The position numbers and the translations under genes were made by a program. The notes under the pieces are model-generated. The model did not search any database and was not told the DNA's origin. It worked only from the letters and a program-made list of their open reading frames with translations. A DNA stretch of 33,498 bases from Marinifilum fragile JCM 15579. Lineage in GTDB: Bacteria > Bacteroidota > Bacteroidia > Bacteroidales > Marinifilaceae. The stretch is from NCBI RefSeq assembly GCF_001310955.1, contig NZ_BAZX01000040.1:1-33498 (forward strand). Reading direction: 5' to 3'. Below are positions 16,207-24,653 of the stretch, in pieces. The number at the start of each line of letters is the position of its first letter. The first letter of the stretch is position 1.

Positions 16207-17123
16207 TTAAATACTGGAAGTTTCAAAGTGATTTTTCAAAACAATCATTTCTTCTTCAAAACTTAACTTTTCACCATTGTATAATTTCAAGATTCGTTCA
16301 TCAATTTTCACCATTTGCTGTGGTAATTCCAGATGTTGATTGGTGAAATTCATTTCTATATTAGGATGATTCTTTTGAATATTTTCCACCAATTCCATAA
16401 CCGATTTATTATACTCTACCAAATTATAAACTCCAGAATCTAATCTTCCGCCCAACAAATTATCCAGAATGTTTGTTGTTTTGTCAAGAGAAATAAAGGG
16501 TAGTTTCTGATTGCCACTGCCGTGAATCGATATTTTGCCAACAAAATGGGAATCGAACAATAGGTATTTAGAATGCCCTTCATTTTCATGCTTACACCGT
16601 AACCAAACACATTTCCTAAGCGAATAATTTGGGTGTTGATTTTAGACATAATCCGCTCTACATGTTGTTCGCCTCGTAACTTCGAATTACCAAGCGATGA
16701 AGTTGGTTCTAACATGGAATAAACATCATATTCTTGATTGGAATAACCATATACTTCAGTTGAACTGAGATACACAAATTGTTTAACATTACTGTCTTCT
16801 ACAGCATAAATCAACTCGGCAGTTCCCCAATTATTCACTTGCTCGTGTATCTGGTGCAGCTTTTCATCATTTGTATTCTCCGCTGCTAAATGGTATACTA
16901 CATCAACATCTTTTATTAAACTGTCAAGTGTTCTCGAATCTAAAAGTTCACCCTTTACAAACTTTACCTTTCCAGGCTTAATTTGAGAATGAAGGAACAG
17001 GTTGTAATTATCCTTACTTAAATTATCCAATACGGTAATATGGCTTACTTTAGGATTTTGATTCAATTTTCGGCACAGTTCGGTACCTATATATCCGGCT
17101 CCTCCGGTAATTAAAACTTTCAT
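16207..17123 (-). pseudogene. NAD-dependent epimerase/dehydratase (extended SDR), frameshifted
   Basis: An extended short-chain dehydrogenase that probably acts on a nucleotide sugar. The N-terminus is a Rossmann start with the NAD-binding GGAGYIG at 7-13, and the catalytic triad is visible as the S of YLSSTEVYG and the YxxxK-like position near it; the typical family Tyr-Lys pair is not clean, since the segment reads SSLGNSKLRGE. The frame breaks at 16559-16560. Upstream reading gives RLGNVFGYGVSMKMKGILNTY and then an alien tail; the shifted frame gives LFDSHFVGKISIHGSGNQKLPFIS, which continues the fold. One extra base in the AA run (AAA on the plus strand) restores a 305-aa protein. The product is likely normal in life and the break a sequence error. 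The gene is divergent from the AIM24 gene. Confidence 0.85.
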
Positions 17124-17275
17124 GACAGCAATATTTAGTTATTAAAAGCCTATTAAAGTTACAGATTATCTTGCTTTACTGCCAAATAAGTATTGCTTCT
17201 CTTTAAACTCAATAAAATTTGATATCCATGAAGAAAGATTTTGTGTAATAATCTGTTAACTTTAAAAGAAAAAAT

Positions 17276-18043
17276 ATGAGATCACACGAAATTGATTATA
17301 AGATTAAAGGACACGATATCCAATTGGTAGAAATTGAGTTGGATCCGAACGAAACGGTAATTGCTGAAGCTGGGGCGATGCTTTACATGAAAGAAGGCAT
17401 TGAGTTTGAAGCAAAAATGGGTGATGGGTCTGAACCTGATAAAGGCTTGTTCGGAAAGTTATTAAGTGCCGCATCAAGAAAAATAACTGGCGAATCTATT
17501 TTTATCACTCACTTTACTCATCATGGAGTGGGAAAGAGTCATGTAGCGTTTGCGGCTCCATACCCGGGAACTATTGTTCCTTTGGATTTGGAAAAGTTGG
17601 GAGGATCGGTAATAGTTCAGCGAGATGCATTTTTATGTGCTGCATTGGGAACAAAAATTAGTATGCATTTCAATCGTAAGCTTGGATCTGGTTTTTTTGG
17701 AGGAGAAGGATTTATTCTGCAAAAACTACAGGGAGATGGTATGGCTTTTATTCATGCAGGAGGTACTTTAATAGAGCATGAGCTGAACGGAGAAACACTT
17801 CGCGTGGATACCGGCTGTGTAGTTGGTTATCAGGAAGGAGTAAATTTTGATATTCAGCAATCAGGAGGATTGAAATCGATGCTGTTTGGTGGAGAAGGTC
17901 TTTTTCTTGCAACTCTTAGTGGAAGAGGAAAAGTTTGGATTCAATCTATGCCAATTCGTAAGTTGGTGAACCAGCTAAGCACAGGAGGACCAAATGCTTC
18001 GAAGGAGAGTAGTGGGGGAATTTTAGACTCATTACTGGAGTAA
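17276..18043 (+). CDS. AIM24 family protein (TIGR00266-like)
   Basis: A 255-aa protein of the AIM24/TIGR00266 family, a conserved beta-rich fold of unclear biochemical role. The family signature is seen in VEIELDPNETVIAEAGAMLYM near the N-terminus and in the glycine-rich middle, SGFFGGEGFILQKLQGDGMAFIHAGG, with a repeat of the same structure later (MLFGGEGLFLATLSGRGKVWIQSMP). No signal peptide or membrane helix is visible, so it is likely cytoplasmic or loosely bound. The ATG at 17276 fits. The gene is divergent from the epimerase and ends just before the 22-bp tandem repeats. Confidence 0.92.
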   Translation: MRSHEIDYKIKGHDIQLVEIELDPNETVIAEAGAMLYMKEGIEFEAKMGDGSEPDKGLFGKLLSAASRKITGESIFITHFTHHGVGKSHVAFAAPYPGTIVPLDLEKLGGSVIVQRDAFLCAALGTKISMHFNRKLGSGFFGGEGFILQKLQGDGMAFIHAGGTLIEHELNGETLRVDTGCVVGYQEGVNFDIQQSGGLKSMLFGGEGLFLATLSGRGKVWIQSMPIRKLVNQLSTGGPNASKESSGGILDSLLE

Positions 18044-18045
18044 TA

Positions 18046-18155
18046 AAAAGTGGTAGGTACCATTTATAAAAGTAGTACCTACAACTTGAACAAGTTCTAG
18101 GTACAACATTTAAAAGTGCTAGGCAGAACATTGAAAAGTTCCAGGTACGACTTTT
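18046..18155. repeat. Five-copy imperfect 22-bp tandem repeat
   Basis: Units begin at 18046, 18068, 18090, 18112 and 18134 with exact 22-bp spacing. The consensus is roughly AAAAGTtcTAGGTACaACattt. AGT near the start and the TAGGTAC-like core are the most constant parts. Unit 2 carries the core in the opposite sense (GTACCTAC), so units 1 and 2 can pair (18053-18060 with 18075-18082). The array starts three bases after the stop codon of the AIM24 gene. Confidence 0.8.
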
Positions 18156-18180
18156 AAAGGTTTAAGAAATTCATGCATTA

Positions 18181-18209
18181 GATGCTTCATGTTAATGAGG
18201 CATCTTTTT
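18181..18209 (+). terminator. Terminator downstream of the AIM24 gene and repeats
   Basis: GATGCTTCAT (18181-18190) pairs with ATGAGGCATC (18195-18204), 10 bp with one G-U, loop GTTA, followed by TTTTT. Confidence 0.8.
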
Positions 18210-18382
18210 GTTTGTAGCCGTTTTTAAGCACAAAAATTATTTAGAAACTGTGTTTTTTTAATTTTTTTTGAAATTCAGGGATTCTTAGGAAATACTAATA
18301 AAAGACACTGCAGTCTTTTATTGTCATGCTAATTATTGCAGTTTGTTATGTGAAAAGGCTGTGATTTAATAGTTTAAATTGT

Positions 18383-18390
18383 TATATTTG
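18383..18390 (+). promoter_or_regulatory. Possible -7 element of the act operon
   Basis: TATATTTG fits TAnnTTTG. No TTTG is at the expected distance upstream. If used, the actA leader would be about 150 bases long. Confidence 0.35.
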
Positions 18391-18546
18391 GTAGAGAGCG
18401 AGTCATTTAAGAAAAAAGATTCGCATGGATTGTTTCTTGAAATGTTGATGAATTGTAGGGGGAGAGAAGAGCAGAAACAATCATTTTGACATTGCACGAT
18501 TGCGAATTGCTATAATATAACCTTATCTGTAATTAATGCCTGACCT

Positions 18547-19698
18547 ATGAGTAAACCCTACAGATTAACATGTGCCTTGTTCATATTTATTTTGCAGCTT
18601 GCCCCATTTCAAATTCTTGCTAGTGAGGCCGATTCTACAATAAAAGATGATCATTCCAGTCATTTTGATTACTTTTTAAATAGTGAAAAGAGAGGCGAAA
18701 GATTGTTTAAAGGATTAACGAGAACTCCTGTGGAGTGGCAATCTTGTGTTTCATGTCACAATATCAATTACATCGATACATTAAACTGGAATCCTTCTGC
18801 CAAAGACATTGCAGGAACTTTTGCTAATAAATCCATTGATGAATTTCGCTCGGTTTTAATGTCTCCATTGGGAAAAAAAATGGAAAAGTCTCATAAAGAC
18901 TATTCCTTTTCAGATGAGGAGTTGGGATATATTAAATCCTATTTACAGAAGTTGAATAACAGCGTTCTTTATGAAACAAAACCAAAAGTGAACAACCTAA
19001 TTTTGTTTTTCTTTTTAGGTGCATTAATCACATTGGCTTTGGTGGATCTTTTCTTTACGAAGAAAATCAAGTATAAAATTATTCCTGTACTGATTTTTAT
19101 TTTTGCGTTTGGTTACCAGATTCAGATGCTTGCCGAAGGTGCGATGGCTCTTGGAAGAAAGCAAAATTATGCCCCTATTCAGCCAATTAAATTCTCGCAT
19201 AAAATACATGCTACTGATAACAAAATAGATTGTCGATATTGTCACACTACCGTTGATGAAAGTAAATCGGCAGGAATACCTCATGTGAACCTATGCCTCA
19301 ATTGCCATTTAATTGTGCGTGAGGGAACCAACTCAGGAAAGTTTGAAATTAATAAGATTCATGCTGCCATTGAAAATAACACCTCTGTTGAGTGGATTCG
19401 CATTCATCAACTTCCGGATCATGTTTTCTTTAGTCATGCTCAACATGCTAATGTTGGGAAAAGAGATTGCCAGGAATGTCATGGAGTAGTCGAGGAAATG
19501 CATGTGCTGAAACAGGTCGAAGATCTTTCTATGGGGTGGTGTTTGGATTGTCATGATAAAACAGCAGTTGATTTTCGCGAAAATGGATACTATTCTGAAT
19601 CATTCAAAGAGCTACACGAGCAACTTACCTCGGGAGCAATAGATAGTGTTAGAGTAACGGATATCGGAGGAAGGGAGTGTGCTCGTTGTCATTACTAG
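18547..19698 (+). CDS. actA: Alternative complex III subunit ActA, multiheme cytochrome c
   Basis: The periplasmic multiheme subunit of the quinol:cytochrome c oxidoreductase (alternative complex III); it passes electrons from the Fe-S subunit towards the oxidase. The 383-aa protein has a signal peptide (about 1-25) and then one CxxCH (67-71) in a small cytochrome c-like domain (SEKRGERLFKGLTRTP and FSDEELGYIKSYLQ). Two membrane helices follow at about 150-168 and 177-196. Next come five CxxCH motifs at 229-233, 250-254, 308-312, 332-336 and 378-382, with the SHKIHATDNKIDCRYCH pattern of cytochrome c3-type proteins. The total is six heme sites: the known pentaheme core plus an N-terminal one. 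It is the first gene of the act operon, 56 bp before actB. Confidence 0.92.
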   Translation: MSKPYRLTCALFIFILQLAPFQILASEADSTIKDDHSSHFDYFLNSEKRGERLFKGLTRTPVEWQSCVSCHNINYIDTLNWNPSAKDIAGTFANKSIDEFRSVLMSPLGKKMEKSHKDYSFSDEELGYIKSYLQKLNNSVLYETKPKVNNLILFFFLGALITLALVDLFFTKKIKYKIIPVLIFIFAFGYQIQMLAEGAMALGRKQNYAPIQPIKFSHKIHATDNKIDCRYCHTTVDESKSAGIPHVNLCLNCHLIVREGTNSGKFEINKIHAAIENNTSVEWIRIHQLPDHVFFSHAQHANVGKRDCQECHGVVEEMHVLKQVEDLSMGWCLDCHDKTAVDFRENGYYSESFKELHEQLTSGAIDSVRVTDIGGRECARCHY

Positions 19699-19754
19699 AG
19701 GACTTAGGGCAAAACTCAACCATCTAATTTGTATCACTTGATAATCGTTTACCT

Positions 19755-22727
19755 ATGAAGAAATATTGGAAAAGCCTTACTGAACTTAAAAATAAAGAAA
19801 ACTCTATTTCGGATCAACCTATGCCAAAAGGAAATCTGGAGCAGATCTTAGATATTTTTGACAAGAATGAAAATGGTTCCAAAAGCAACCGACGCGATTT
19901 TTTGAAACTTTGTGGATACAGTCTTGCCATTAGTACAGTGGTAGCTAGCTGCGAAAACTCAGTTCAAAAAGCCATTCCTTACCTGATTAAGCCTGAAGAA
20001 ATAACACCAGGCAAAGCCAACTATTATGCTTCCAGCTTTGCAAAAGGAAGTGATTTTTGTAGCATTTTAATTAAAACCCGGGTGGGAAGACCAATTAAGA
20101 TTGAGGGGAATGATTTGTCAACAGTTACCAATGGAGGAACCAGTTCAAGGGTACAAGCTTCGGTTTTAGATTTATATGATACGAGTCGTTATAAGAATCC
20201 ACTGAAAGAAAACGAAAAGTTATTGTGGGAGGAACTGGATGAATTTGTTAGAAAGGAGCTAAATCGTTTAAAAAATGCCAATGAGGAAGTTGTATTGCTT
20301 ACTTCGAGTGTTTATAGTCCAAGCACAATAAGTGTTATTCAAAAGTTTATTGCCCAATATCCAAATGTAAAATGGGTACAGTACGACAGTCAATCATATT
20401 CCGCACTGATTCAAGCTAGCAAAATGTGCTTTGGCAAAGCTGGTATTGCCGATTATCGATTTGATTATGCAGATATAATTGTAAGTTTTGATGCAGATTT
20501 TCTTGGCACATGGCTTATGCCGGTTGAGTATATCAGACAGTATGCAAAAAAGAGAAAATTGAGTGATGGCAATACTTCCATGTCTCAACATATACAATTA
20601 GAATCCAGGTTGTCGCTTACGGGCAGTAATGCCGACAAAAGGATTCCTGTAAAACCTTCTGAGCAAAGACTCCTGCTTGCACAGCTCTACAATGAGATAT
20701 TAAAATTGGCAGGCAAGGATACATACACAGTTCTAAATACATCCGGTGACATGCAAGGGATAGCCAAAGATCTGTGGTCTCACAAAGGCAAATCACTGGT
20801 GGTATCAGGATCTAATGATGTAAACGTTCAGCTAATCGTTAATGCGATAAATTATGAATTGGAAAATTATGGATCAACACTAAGATTTGAGAAGCAGCTG
20901 CAAACTTCAAAAGCAATAGAATCAGACATGAAGAATTTGCTTGAAGATATGAAAGCAGGTAAGGTTAAAGCTTTACTAGCTTATGGTGTAAATCCTGTTT
21001 TCGATTACTATAAAGGTGACGAATTTGCTTTAGCACTAAAAAAAATAGGATTTACGATTGCCTTGGATGAGGTGCCAAATGAAACGACATCTTTAATGAA
21101 ATTTGTAGCTCCTGATAATCACTATTTGGAAAGTTGGAACGATTTTGAGCCTAAGGCCAATCGGTACAGTTTAATGCAACCTGGAATTCGTCCTCTTTTT
21201 AATACACGACAATTTCAGTCGTCACTACTAAGCTGGATTGGAGAAGATCCGGACTATTTGAAATTCATAAAAGCCTATTGGGAAAAGAATTTTTACCCGA
21301 TGCAAAATACTTATCCAAACTTTGTTACCTATTGGAACAATACTTTACAGCAAGGAGTATTCGAGCCAAATCTAAAATCAGTTTCCGATACCAAGTTTAA
21401 TTACGGTGGAATAAATAATATTCTTGATGAGCTTGCCAAACAGCCAAAGAGTAAAGGAATAGAGTTACAGGTTTATGAATCAATAGCCATTGGAGATGGT
21501 AAGATGGCCAATAATCCTTGGCTACAGGAAATGCCAGATCCGATAAGTAAAATCTGTTGGGACAATTACTTGTGTATCTCTCCAAAATTAGCCAGTGAAT
21601 TGATGATGGAAACTGGTGATGTTGTTGAGGTAAATTCAAAAGTGAAACTTCCTGTTTATGTATTGCCTGGACAAGCTTATAATACCGTTGCAGTTGCTAA
21701 AGGTTATGGACGCCAGGTTTGTGGTATTGTAGGAAAGAATGTTGGTGTAAATGTAAATTCTCTACATAATTCAAGTGTCGATTTTATTGACAATGTGAAC
21801 CTAATAAAAACGGGAGAGAAGTACGATTTGGCCATGACCCAGACACATCATTCGATGGAGGGGAGAGCCATAGTTAGGGAAGCAGACCTGGAAGAGTATA
21901 AAAAGAATCCTGCAGCAGGGAATGAATCGCATCATGCCTATGAGAATGCAAGTATTTACGAAAAACCAAAGTTCCCTAATCATCATTGGGGATTGGTTGT
22001 AGATTTAAACTCATGCGTTGGATGCGGGGCCTGTTCAATAGCATGTCAGGCAGAAAATAATGTTCCTGTAGTTGGGAAAAAGGAAGTAATTCGTGCCCAC
22101 GAAATGTCATGGATTAGAATAGATAGATATTTTTCGGGAGATGAATTTAATCCGGATGTATCCTTCCAACCAGTAATGTGCCAACATTGCGATAATGCAC
22201 CTTGCGAAAATGTTTGTCCGGTAGCAGCTACCAGTCATAGCAGCGAAGGCTTAAATCAAATGGCATACAATCGTTGTATTGGTACCAGATATTGCGGAAA
22301 CAACTGTCCGTATAAGGTGCGCCGATTCAATTGGTTTGACTTTACCAAAGCAGATTCGATTCCGAACAATCTTCATGATGTGGCTGAAATGACTATTGAT
22401 TTAAAGAGGATGGTGTTGAATCCTGATGTAACAGTTAGAGCCAAAGGTGTAATTGAAAAATGCTCTTTATGTGTTCAAAGAATTCAGGAAGGGAAACTGA
22501 ATGCGAAAATTAAAGGCAGAAAAGTGAAAGATGGAGAAATCAAAACTGCCTGTGAGCAGGCATGTCCTTCTGGAGCAATCATTTTTGGTGATTTAAACGA
22601 TAAAGAGAGCAAATTGGTAAAAGAAACCTCTAGCAAGAGAAACTACCACTTACTGGAAGAGATTCACACTTTGCCATCGGTAAGCTATTTGACAAAGATT
22701 AGAAATAAAAAAATGAACCACTCATAA
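19755..22727 (+). CDS. actB: Alternative complex III subunit ActB, molybdopterin-like and Fe-S subunit
   Basis: The large periplasmic subunit (990 aa) that carries the iron-sulfur chain of alternative complex III. Near the N-terminus is a twin-arginine-type sequence (SNRRDFLKLCGYSLA, R46-R47), so export is probably by the Tat route. Residues about 60-700 resemble a molybdopterin oxidoreductase large chain, which in this family holds no cofactor. The marker MTQTHHSMEGRAIVREADL joins it to the ferredoxin-like part. Cysteine clusters follow: CVGCGACSIAC (about 754), CQHCDNAPCENVCP (about 809), CIGTRYCGNNCP (about 841) and CSLC with CEQACP (about 903 and 933). These fit the three [4Fe-4S] and one [3Fe-4S] clusters known in the family. 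actC starts 10 bp after the stop. Confidence 0.96.
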   Translation: MKKYWKSLTELKNKENSISDQPMPKGNLEQILDIFDKNENGSKSNRRDFLKLCGYSLAISTVVASCENSVQKAIPYLIKPEEITPGKANYYASSFAKGSDFCSILIKTRVGRPIKIEGNDLSTVTNGGTSSRVQASVLDLYDTSRYKNPLKENEKLLWEELDEFVRKELNRLKNANEEVVLLTSSVYSPSTISVIQKFIAQYPNVKWVQYDSQSYSALIQASKMCFGKAGIADYRFDYADIIVSFDADFLGTWLMPVEYIRQYAKKRKLSDGNTSMSQHIQLESRLSLTGSNADKRIPVKPSEQRLLLAQLYNEILKLAGKDTYTVLNTSGDMQGIAKDLWSHKGKSLVVSGSNDVNVQLIVNAINYELENYGSTLRFEKQLQTSKAIESDMKNLLEDMKAGKVKALLAYGVNPVFDYYKGDEFALALKKIGFTIALDEVPNETTSLMKFVAPDNHYLESWNDFEPKANRYSLMQPGIRPLFNTRQFQSSLLSWIGEDPDYLKFIKAYWEKNFYPMQNTYPNFVTYWNNTLQQGVFEPNLKSVSDTKFNYGGINNILDELAKQPKSKGIELQVYESIAIGDGKMANNPWLQEMPDPISKICWDNYLCISPKLASELMMETGDVVEVNSKVKLPVYVLPGQAYNTVAVAKGYGRQVCGIVGKNVGVNVNSLHNSSVDFIDNVNLIKTGEKYDLAMTQTHHSMEGRAIVREADLEEYKKNPAAGNESHHAYENASIYEKPKFPNHHWGLVVDLNSCVGCGACSIACQAENNVPVVGKKEVIRAHEMSWIRIDRYFSGDEFNPDVSFQPVMCQHCDNAPCENVCPVAATSHSSEGLNQMAYNRCIGTRYCGNNCPYKVRRFNWFDFTKADSIPNNLHDVAEMTIDLKRMVLNPDVTVRAKGVIEKCSLCVQRIQEGKLNAKIKGRKVKDGEIKTACEQACPSGAIIFGDLNDKESKLVKETSSKRNYHLLEEIHTLPSVSYLTKIRNKKMNHS

Positions 22728-22737
22728 ATCCACGCTT

Positions 22738-24108
22738 ATGTATGTGTCGCCTATAAGAGAACCCCTTGTAACAGGGAACAAGACCTACAAGAAAATAACG
22801 GACGAAATATCCGCTCCTATTGAAGGTAAGCCTGGTAAAGCATGGTATGCAGGTATCACTTTAACTGTTTCTGCTTTACTATTTGGACTGGCTATGATGG
22901 GATATACCATTTGGAATGGAATAGGAACCTGGGGACTAAATAAAACCATTGGTTGGGGATGGGGGATTACCAACTTTGTATGGTGGGTTGGTATCGGTCA
23001 TGCGGGTACTTTTATTTCTGCAATTTTACTATTGTTCCGTCAAAAATGGAGAACCAGTATCAATCGTTCCGCAGAGGCAATGACTTTGTTTGCAGTAATG
23101 TGTGCCGGATTGTTTCCGTTAATTCACATGGGACGACCTTTATTGGGATTTTTCGTTTTCCCTTACCCAAATACGCGTGGACTTTGGGTGAATTTTAACT
23201 CTCCTTTGTTGTGGGATGTTTTTGCCATTAGCACATACTTTACGGTGTCATTGCTATTCTGGTATGTTGGTTTGATTCCCGATATTGGAACAATTCGCGA
23301 TAGAATAAAATCTAAATTCAAGAAATGGATATACGGCCTGTTGAGTTTTGGATGGACTGGATCAGCAAAACACTGGCAGCGACATGAATCAATCAGTTTG
23401 ATTTTGGCAGGTTTGGCAGCACCCTTGGTATTATCTGTTCATAGTATTGTAAGTACAGACTTTGCTACCTCGGTGATACCTGGCTGGCATACAACCATAT
23501 TTCCGCCCTATTTTGTGGCCGGGGCTATCTTTTCTGGTTTTGCCATGGTATTGACCTTGCTGATAATAACCAGAAAGGTTTTAAATCTTGAGAATTATAT
23601 TACCGTCGGTCATATCGAATCGATGAATAAGATCATTATAGCAACTGGTTCAATTGTTGGTATTGCTTATATCACCGAGCTGTTTATTGCCTGGTACTCG
23701 GGAGTAGAATATGAGCAATATGCATTCCTAAATCGTGCAACAGGACCATATTGGTGGGCTTACTGGATCATGATGACCTGTAATGTGATTTCGCCACAAT
23801 TGTTATGGATTAAGAAACTTAGACGTAATCTTGTATTTACTTTCATTCTATCCATTTTCATCAATATCGGAATGTGGTTCGAGCGATTTGTAATTATTGT
23901 AACCTCTCTTCACCGTGATTATTTACCATCAAGCTGGTCGATGTATGAACCAACTATAGTGGAAGTCGGAATTTTTATCGGAACACTTGGTTTGTTCTTT
24001 ACCTGCTTTCTTTTGTTCATTCGAGTATTTCCGGTGATTGCCATTGCCGAAGTGAAGAGTGTATTGAAGAGCTCAGGAGACAAGAAAGATAAATCTGAAA
24101 AACATTAG
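22738..24108 (+). CDS. actC: Alternative complex III subunit ActC, NrfD-like quinol-binding membrane protein
   Basis: A 456-aa NrfD/PsrC-like integral membrane protein with about ten predicted helices. It is the main membrane anchor of alternative complex III and a likely menaquinol-oxidation site next to ActB. The family pattern is visible in TNFVWWVGIGHAGTFISAILLLFRQKWRTSINRSAEAMT (about residues 78-115) and in WHTTIFPPYFVAGAIFSGFAM (about 253-275). The last segment, KSVLKSSGDKKDKSEKH, is a charged cytoplasmic tail. It starts 10 bp after actB and stops 4 bp before actD. Confidence 0.96.
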   Translation: MYVSPIREPLVTGNKTYKKITDEISAPIEGKPGKAWYAGITLTVSALLFGLAMMGYTIWNGIGTWGLNKTIGWGWGITNFVWWVGIGHAGTFISAILLLFRQKWRTSINRSAEAMTLFAVMCAGLFPLIHMGRPLLGFFVFPYPNTRGLWVNFNSPLLWDVFAISTYFTVSLLFWYVGLIPDIGTIRDRIKSKFKKWIYGLLSFGWTGSAKHWQRHESISLILAGLAAPLVLSVHSIVSTDFATSVIPGWHTTIFPPYFVAGAIFSGFAMVLTLLIITRKVLNLENYITVGHIESMNKIIIATGSIVGIAYITELFIAWYSGVEYEQYAFLNRATGPYWWAYWIMMTCNVISPQLLWIKKLRRNLVFTFILSIFINIGMWFERFVIIVTSLHRDYLPSSWSMYEPTIVEVGIFIGTLGLFFTCFLLFIRVFPVIAIAEVKSVLKSSGDKKDKSEKH

Positions 24109-24112
24109 TGAC

Positions 24113-24634
24113 ATGAGGAGATACATTTCAGCATATTTCGAGAATGAGGAGAATCTTTTAAGGGCAGCAAAAGACTTAAAAGAGAAGCAAGTTTCCATAC
24201 AAGATGTTTTGACACCTTTCCCAATTCATGGTTTGGATTCAATTTTAGGATTTAAACGGTCGAATATACCTACGGTAGGTTTTATTTCGGGAGCCATTGG
24301 TTGTATTTTGGCCTTTGGTTTTCAGGCCTGGGCATTTATTGTAGATTATCCTTTATTTATTGGTGGGAAGCCACATTTTGCAATACCATCCTTTATTCCT
24401 ATAACTTTTGAGTTAACGGTACTGTTTGCTTCATTCGGGATGGTTTTCGCATTCCTGATTCGTTCTAAGTTAGGACCTGGTGCCAATAATCCGATACACG
24501 ATGAAAGAATTACAGATGATCGTTTCATGATCATTATTGATTTGGATGAGGGTGGAAATCAGGATGAGATGGTAAAAGAAATCCTTGCAAAGGAAGAAGC
24601 TCAGGAAATAAAAGTGAAAGAGATTGAGAAATAA
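24113..24634 (+). CDS. actD: Alternative complex III subunit ActD (DUF3341)
   Basis: A 173-aa small membrane subunit of alternative complex III, DUF3341 family. The N-terminal soluble part (SAYFENEENLLRAAKDLKEKQ, VLTPFPIHGLD) precedes two membrane helices at about 62-82 and 100-122. The stretch DERITDDRFMIIIDLDEGG is conserved in the family near the C-terminus. It helps to hold the core of the complex and binds no cofactor. It is placed 4 bp after actC and 19 bp before actF. Confidence 0.93.
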   Translation: MRRYISAYFENEENLLRAAKDLKEKQVSIQDVLTPFPIHGLDSILGFKRSNIPTVGFISGAIGCILAFGFQAWAFIVDYPLFIGGKPHFAIPSFIPITFELTVLFASFGMVFAFLIRSKLGPGANNPIHDERITDDRFMIIIDLDEGGNQDEMVKEILAKEEAQEIKVKEIEK

Positions 24635-24653
24635 CCTGCAAAATCGCACTCAG

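Larger units (their letters stand above)
18044..18546. other. 503-bp gene-free stretch between AIM24 gene and actA
   Basis: The longest gene-free stretch in the window. It holds five 22-bp tandem repeats (18046-18155), a terminator (18181-18209), a -7-like element (18383-18390) and a leader of about 150 bases before actA. The leader has two potential long-range stems: GCGAGTC/GATTCGC (18399-18405 with 18418-18424) and GATTGTTTCT/AGAAACAATC (18428-18437 with 18473-18482). No convincing gene is seen on either strand. Confidence 0.75.

Noticed and set aside
18046..18155. 22-bp repeats as a CRISPR array
   Set aside because: The units are contiguous without spacers, diverge from each other, and no cas genes are in the window.
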